This document shows, piece by piece, positions 58,370 through 64,000 of a stretch of DNA of 64,000 bases. The notes under the pieces were generated by a model. That model was not told where the DNA came from. It ran no database searches and saw only the letters and a list, made by a program, of their open reading frames with translations. The translations under genes were made by a program, and so were the position numbers. Numbering within the stretch: the first letter of the stretch is position 1; each line of letters opens with the position of its first letter. Source of the DNA: Macrotis lagotis (taxonomy: Eukaryota; Chordata; Mammalia; Peramelemorphia; Peramelidae); the NCBI RefSeq assembly GCF_037893015.1, contig NC_133660.1, positions 284,987,078-285,051,077 on the forward strand. Reading direction: 5' to 3'.

Positions 58370-59500
58370 TGAGGCAGGGACATCTCTACAACCCTTGTTA
58401 TCCTGAAGCAGTTACAAAGATGAAACTCTCATCCCTTTTGGGTTCCTACTCCTTGAAGAAATTATAAGGTGACTGGACCTCAGTAAAAGATCTTGTTTCT
58501 TGCAGGGATTTTAAAAATCCCTCCCCCCACTGATAAATCCCTTAAAAACAAGATATCAAATCCTTTCCCAAAGGCACAAGGCAAGCCTGCATATCCCTCC
58601 TTTGGTATCTGAGTTACCACCCCTCATCTACATGTCCTTCATTACCTCATCTTTGCTTGTTAAAAAATTCTTTGCACAAAAAATTCAATTCCCTCCTCAA
58701 TTGGGCTGCTGCCTCCCTTTAGGGAGAATAGACTGTAGAGTATGAACCTTCCTCCCTTCCCTTTCCCCCTCCCCCTTTTCCCTCAATTAATGACTTGAGA
58801 TTAGAGATAGTCTGTTTGAATTCTTTTGAGAGCTGACTTGCTTCAAACTTTCCTGTATCTCATCATTTTCTCTGAGCTAGATTCTCCATCTCAGATTCCC
58901 ACACCTTTGTTCTTGGTGGTGCCTCATACCCTACTGGAACCAATTTCCTTTATCTCCTTTATTGTGTTCCTTTACAGGACTCACCTTCAGTTTACAGAGA
59001 GTTCAACTTGGAGTCAGGAAGATCTGAGAACAGAACCTACCTGGACCTGTTTATCTTTGTGACCCTGGACAATTCACCAACCTCTACCTGCCTTAGTTTC
59101 CTCATCTGTAAAATGGGGAGGATCACAATAACATCTCTAGTTGTGAGTATCAAATAAGATAATCCTACTAAAGCTCATAGGCCAATGCCTGACCCCTACT
59201 AAGTAAGGTAGAAATGTGAGCTGTTAACATTAGGATCATCCCATCTTTGGCAAGGAACCCTGTTAGGGTCTCCCCTGGGGAAATGATCTGCTGCTTCCCC
59301 TGTTTTTTCCTTCCTCCCTCTTTCCACACAAATCCTGACAGGGTCAAATACTAAATACTGCAGGATCTGATCTTGGTGACCCTTCCCTAACTATTGCAAG
59401 GATGGAATAGAGGACTGAGACACTGCCCATGCCTTCCTTCCCTCACTGGGAATTCCAAGAAACAGAAACTTAAGAGAGGGTACCTGATGAGGACAAGCTT
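58370..59500 (+). other. Stretch without genes
   Basis: No coding run recognised. A MIR SINE lies at about 58,995-59,225 (CCTTAGTTTCCTCATCTG, TAAAATGGGGAGGATCACAA). The pyrimidine-rich part near 58,740-58,790 is simple sequence. Confidence 0.5.
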
Positions 59501-60160
59501 TGCAAGGCAGGTTGCCTTTCCATTCCATTCCTTCCTTGAATTTTTCATGAGTTCTTTTCAGTCTTTTCATCACCCATCCCACTCTCCACAGGTGTATCTG
59601 TCCCATATTCCAGGATTTCCCCCATATCTGTTGACTCTTTGATCTGTGGAAGAATCAACAAGCCCAGGCCAGAGCAAGATAAGGCAGAAGCCATTCTGTG
59701 GATCATTGGAAAATCACCTGAGAATATGGACATTTGATCATCCAGAAGGTGAAAGAGGATTGGGAACTGTTGTAAGAGTACATAATAAGTGGATTAAAAG
59801 ATACAGAAATGCTTCTGGTAAAAGCAGACATCATTTTATCAGGCAAAAGGGAAGGTTGCAATAGATGAATCTCATTGAAGCTGTCCACTGTCCATGAAAA
59901 TGCTTCACCTCCAGAAGATGCCTGTAACATGACTCATATCCAAGGTCCTTTAAGGGTGGTCTGCATTTGCAAGATCTCATCCCAAAATACATGGATCACA
60001 CAGTGTGGGACAAATGGTTGTGACATAGGGATTTTTGTCTAAGGAAGCAGAAGGGGTTTATGTTGGTAATTCATTGGAAGCATTATCCCAGAAAGGACAA
60101 AAGCTTGCACTGAATAAAGAGCCCATAATTATTGAGCAATGCAAATTATGTAAGGAAACA
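59500..60160 (+). other. Decayed counterpart of the CpG island
   Basis: Aligns with 47,340-47,822: TCCCAGAAAGGACA against CCCCGGAAAGGACG, AAATGCTTCTGGTAAAAGC against AAATGCTTCTGGGGAAAGG, ATAAAGAGCC against ATAAGGAGCC, then GTAAGGAAACAGGGACCC. No CpG at all between 59,521 and 60,180. The core promoter half (46,610-47,270) was not found in copy B. Confidence 0.7.
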
Positions 60161-60574
60161 GGGACCCTGCACCAGCAACAAACATTTAGTAGCTACTAAA
60201 GAGCTATGAAGATACAACCTGGAGTTTTGAATTTTACATCAGAAACTTGATATCTTTCTTAGATAAATGGATGATAAGAACATCCATATTACAATACAAG
60301 ACCTGAAACTTATTCTTGAGGACTTAACAAAGAAACTTTGGCCAAACCTCTTAATCTCAAAGGCATACACAGAAAATGCGGAAGTTATTTAAACTAACAA
60401 GAAATAAAAATGATATTGGAGCAGATGAGGTACCAAATATCCCTATCATCCTGTCTCTTGAATCACTTGATTAATATTCTCATGGAGTCTAAAGATGAGA
60501 TTATATCCCCAAATTTTATTCAATTATAAAAAGTATTCACTTGACCTATTTGTACAAAACAGAGTAAATAAAAA

Positions 60575-60635
60575 ATATATGTGTGTGTGTGTGTGTGTAT
60601 CTATATATCTATATCTATATCCATACATATAAGCA
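60575..60635 (+). repeat. (TG)n and (ATCTAT)n microsatellite
   Basis: ATATGTGTGTGTG run followed by ATCTATATCTATATCC. Not in copy A. Confidence 0.9.
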
Positions 60636-62132
60636 GGATAACTTGTCCTAGGATTCTTTCTAGCTGAACTAAGCTGAAAAAGATGAGAACAGGCTAGAAT
60701 AAAAAATAACAAGAAATAGCATATCAGTGAAAGTTGAGAAAATCGAACGTCTTTGAGATGCCCTGAAGGACACCATCAGGAGGCTGGAACAAAAAAATGT
60801 GTTAGCCTCATTAGCAGAGCATGAACCTGAGACTCTCATACATTCTTTGATAAAACATTTAATCAAAAAAGTCCTGGAGGTTGTGAATTGTCATTGCCTA
60901 CTTAGAAATCATTTGCCCATCATAGCCCAGACTTAAAACTGATCCAAGAAAATTGAAGAGATTTGTTTTTAATAGATGTCTCTGTGGTGGCTGCCAGTGT
61001 AAGGAGTTTGGGGAAGGAGCAAGATTTCATGAGTCTAAGGAAACAGGAGCATCTCCAGGTCCTATGTGTCCTTAGTCCTACCAGGGAGATCAAAAATGGA
61101 AAGATTAGGAAATGTATCCCAATCCACTTATACCCCCTAAAATATCCTCTAAGTACCCATTAAAATACACACAGTTTTGAGCACTGTCTCTCCTTTGTTT
61201 TTAATATACATAGATTTATTTTATTTATTTTTTCCAACTGCATACAAGGAAAGCCTCCAAGATTCACCCTTCTGTAAGATTTTTAGTAGCACACCCTCTC
61301 CCTTTTCTCCCTTCCTCCACCTCCTCCCCTGCCAGTGAGCAATCTGACATAGTTTATACATGTACATAGATATTAAAGATATTTCCATATTAGTCATGCT
61401 TCAAAAGAAGAATCAGAACAAAAGGGAGAAAAACAACGAGGGGAAAAAAGCATAAAGTATAAAACAAATATAAAAAGTTGAAAATAGTAAGCTTTGGTCT
61501 GCATTCAGACTCCATGCTCCTTTTTTTTTTTGGATGTGAATGGTATTTTCCATTATAAATTCTTTGGCATCGTATTTGATCATTGTACTGATGAGAAAAG
61601 ATATGTCTATCTAGTTGATCATCTCATAATTTTGCTGTTAATATCAACAATGTTCTCCTCATTCTGCTCAGTTCATGTACATCTTTCCAGTCTTTTCTGA
61701 AGTCAGTCCATTCATGATTTCCTACAGATCCATAATACTCCATCATATTCATATAACACAATTTGGTCAATCATTCCCTAGTTGATGCGCATCCCCTCCA
61801 TTTCCAATGCTTTGTCAGTCCAAAAAGAGCTGATATAAATATTTTTGTTCATGGATCTTTTCCCTTTTTTAATGATCTCTTTGGGATTCAGATCTAGTTG
61901 TGGAATTGCTGGATCAATTTTATTGCCCTTTGGGCAATATTGCCCAAATTGCTCTCCAGAATGGTTAGATCAGTTCACAACTCCACCAACACTGCATTAG
62001 TGTTCTAGTTTTCCCACATCCCTTCCAGCATTCACCATTTTCCTTTTTTGTCATATTGATCAGTCTGATAGATTGGAAGTGATACTTCAGAGTTGTTTTA
62101 ACTTGCATTTCTCTAATCAATAATGATTTAGA

Positions 62133-62288
62133 AGGGGCGGCTAGGTGGCGTAGTGGATAAAGCACTGGCCTTGGAGTCAGGAGTACGCGGGTTCAAATCT
62201 GGTCTCAGACACTTAATAATGACCTAGCTGTGTGGCCTTGGGCAAGCCACTTAACCCCATTTGCCTTGCAAAAAAAAACCCCTAAAAA
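62133..62288 (+). repeat. tRNA-derived marsupial SINE in the L1, with target duplication
   Basis: GGGGCGGCTAGGTGGCGTAG to TTGCCTTGCAAAAAAAAACC; AATGATTTAGA at 62,122 and 62,289. Confidence 0.93.
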
Positions 62289-62914
62289 AATGATTTAGAG
62301 CATTTTTTTTCATATGAATATAGATAGCTTTAATTCCTTCATCTGAAAACTACCTGTTCATATGTTTTGGCCATTTGTCAATTGGAGAATGACTGGTATT
62401 CTCATGAATTTGACTCAGTGCTCTATATAGTTTAGAAATGAGTCTTTTGTCTGAAACTATAGTTTTTGAGTTTGTCTTGGATGGGGATTCCCAAGTATTT
62501 TATGTTCTCTATAGTTACTTTAAATGGAATTTCTCTTTCTATCTCTTGCTGTTGGGATTTCTTGGTAATATATAGAAATGCTGTGATTTATGCGGGTTAA
62601 TTTTATATCCTACAAATTTGCTAAAGCTGTTACTTGTTTTGAGTAGTTTTTAAGTTGATTTTCTAGGATTCTTAAATCCTAAATATACCATTGTATATTG
62701 TGATAGTTTTCATTTTTTATTACCTATTCTAATTCCTTAATTTTCTGTTTCTTCTTTTAATATTAAAGCTAACATTTCTTATAGATATTGAATATTAGTG
62801 ATGATAATGCACATCCTTGTTTTACCCCTGATCTTACTGGGAATGCTTATCCGCATTACATGTAACTCTTGCTGATGGTTTTAGATTGGTACTACATATC
62901 GTTTTCTTTTACTT

Positions 62915-63062
62915 TTTTTTTTGTTTTTGCAAGGCAATGGGGTTAAGTAACTTGCCCAAGGTCACACAGCTAGTAAGTATCAAATATCTAAAGTTAGATT
63001 GAACTCAGGTTCTCCTGATACCAGGGCCAGTGCTCTATCCACTGCACTATCTAGCTGCCCCC
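62915..63062 (-). repeat. tRNA-derived marsupial SINE in the L1
   Basis: Antisense: TTTTTGCAAGGCAATGGGG to CTATCTAGCTGCCCCC. Confidence 0.88.
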
Positions 63063-63109
63063 TATACTGCTTATCATTTTAAAGAAAACTCTGTTCCTAT
63101 GATTTCTAT

Positions 63110-63269
63110 TATTTTTTTTTTTTTAGGTTTTTGCAAGGCAAATGGTGTTAAGTGGCTTGCCCAAAGCCACACAGCTAGGTAATTTCATCATGTCTGAGGC
63201 CAGATTTGAACTCAGGTACTCCTGACTCCGGGGCCAGTGCTCTATCCACTGTGCCACCTAGCTGCCCCT
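63110..63269 (-). repeat. tRNA-derived marsupial SINE in the L1
   Basis: Antisense, near consensus; CTATTATT flanks both sides (63,106 and 63,273). Confidence 0.9.
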
Positions 63270-63596
63270 CTACTATTATTTTTAATAGGAGTGGATACTG
63301 TCTTTTGTCAAAAGCTTTTACAGCATCTCTTGAAATGATCTGATTTTTTGTTAGTTTTGCTTTTGATATGGCAATGAAGCTGATAGTTTCCCTAATATTG
63401 AATCAACCTAGCAATTCTGGTGTAATTCCTGCCTGATCATGGTGTATTATCCTAGTGATAATTTAATATAATGACTTTCCTTTTTAAATAAAGCAAGAAG
63501 TATGGAATGGTTGTATAGGTCAGCCTCACTGGTTTGGGCTGATGGGATACCCTCCTAGCACTGAAACCAAAGGTCTGTACCTATGTCCATACCAGT

Positions 63597-64000
63597 GTTG
63601 GGAGAAAGACCACAGCATGCTAGACGATTGACTAGACTATTCTATAGACAGACTATTCTAACAGCCATGACACAAATCATCTCCAAGTAAACCGCCACCT
63701 GGACAATGTCAGGAGCTAGCAAGGGGCCCTTAGAGAGAAAGCTGTGCCGAGTCCTTTGGGAGCTGGAGTCCTTGGGAGCTGAATATTCCGCCCCACTGAC
63801 CAAGGGCACTAGACACAGCTGCGCCTTATCACCTCCTCCCTAATGTACCTCCCTCATCCTGTAATGCAAGATGCTTCATGTACAGCCCACTTGCATCCCC
63901 CCCAATTACCTAATTATTCTTTGTTCTACCCCGAAAGACCTAACAGTATATATGTAATAGCTAAGCAGTAATAAAATTGAGCTGGAGGCATAAGGCAGTA
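63597..64000 (+). mobile_element. Probable LTR of an endogenous retrovirus-like element, cut by the window end
   Basis: Begins TGTTGGGAGAAAGACC, with a TATATATG box near 63,948 and AATAAAA near 63,970, an order usual for an LTR. The right end and any internal part lie outside the window, so class, age and whether it is solo cannot be told. Confidence 0.45.

Larger units (their letters stand above)
50930..60860 (+). repeat. Copy B of the PLAAT3 tandem duplication
   Basis: Same order and strand as copy A. Contains the PLAAT3 pseudogene, the short minisatellite and the decayed CpG segment. It lacks the SINEs of copy A at 31,925-32,375 and 32,795 and has its own at 51,526 and 56,968, so the copies parted before those insertions. 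Confidence 0.86.
61195..63480 (-). mobile_element. L1, antisense: 3' UTR and part of ORF2
   Basis: The 3' end is at about 61,195. The 3' UTR landmarks (CATTCAGACTCCATGCTCC, GGAATTGCTGGATCAA, TTGCTCTCCAGAATGG) run to about 62,300. Reverse-transcriptase-domain sequence follows, to TTGAATCAACCTAGCAATTC near 63,400. Interrupted by three SINEs; 5' truncated; frames broken. Confidence 0.82.

Noticed and set aside
1-64000. CRISPR array, operon, phage or bacterial system
   Set aside because: All repeats are mammalian transposons, microsatellites or a minisatellite; genes are spliced with GT-AG introns.

Overview
The window is mammalian nuclear DNA from a marsupial. This rests on many copies of a tRNA-derived marsupial SINE (family name, WSINE1/MAR1-like, is from memory), marsupial-type L1 3' ends, MIR/THER-type SINEs and spliced vertebrate genes. 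The SINE form with a tail reading CCTTGCAAAAA hints at an Australian (perhaps dasyurid) marsupial; that is only a guess. Nothing is bacterial or viral in layout, and there is no CRISPR, operon or tRNA/rRNA gene.

Region 1 (1-27,330) is ATL3, the atlastin-3 ER-shaping GTPase, on the + strand. Twelve exons (3,793-23,420) give a 519-residue reading frame from the Met at 3,804. The first coding exon is upstream of the window. Introns hold SINEs, old MIRs and antisense L1 3' ends.

Region 2 (28,300-48,440) is copy A of a tandem duplication. It carries an intact four-coding-exon PLAAT3 (PLA2G16-type phospholipase/acyltransferase, 158 residues) at 30,744-41,369, then a long repeat-rich stretch and a strong CpG-island promoter (46,610-47,830) for which I recognise no protein-coding gene. 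ATL3 followed by PLAAT3 on the same strand matches the human 11q12.3 order.

Region 3 (48,440-50,735) is an old RTE-like LINE on the - strand, lying between the two copies.

Region 4 (50,930-60,860) is copy B. It has a PLAAT3 pseudogene (start codon lost, second catalytic His replaced, several stops, splice sites damaged) and the counterpart of part of the CpG island, which has lost every CpG.

Region 5 (61,195-64,000) is an antisense L1 with three SINEs in it, then a probable LTR cut by the window end.

I found no convincing new biological system. The best leads are the uneven fate of the two duplicate copies (one live gene with a live CpG island, one dead gene with a decayed island) and the unassigned promoter itself.
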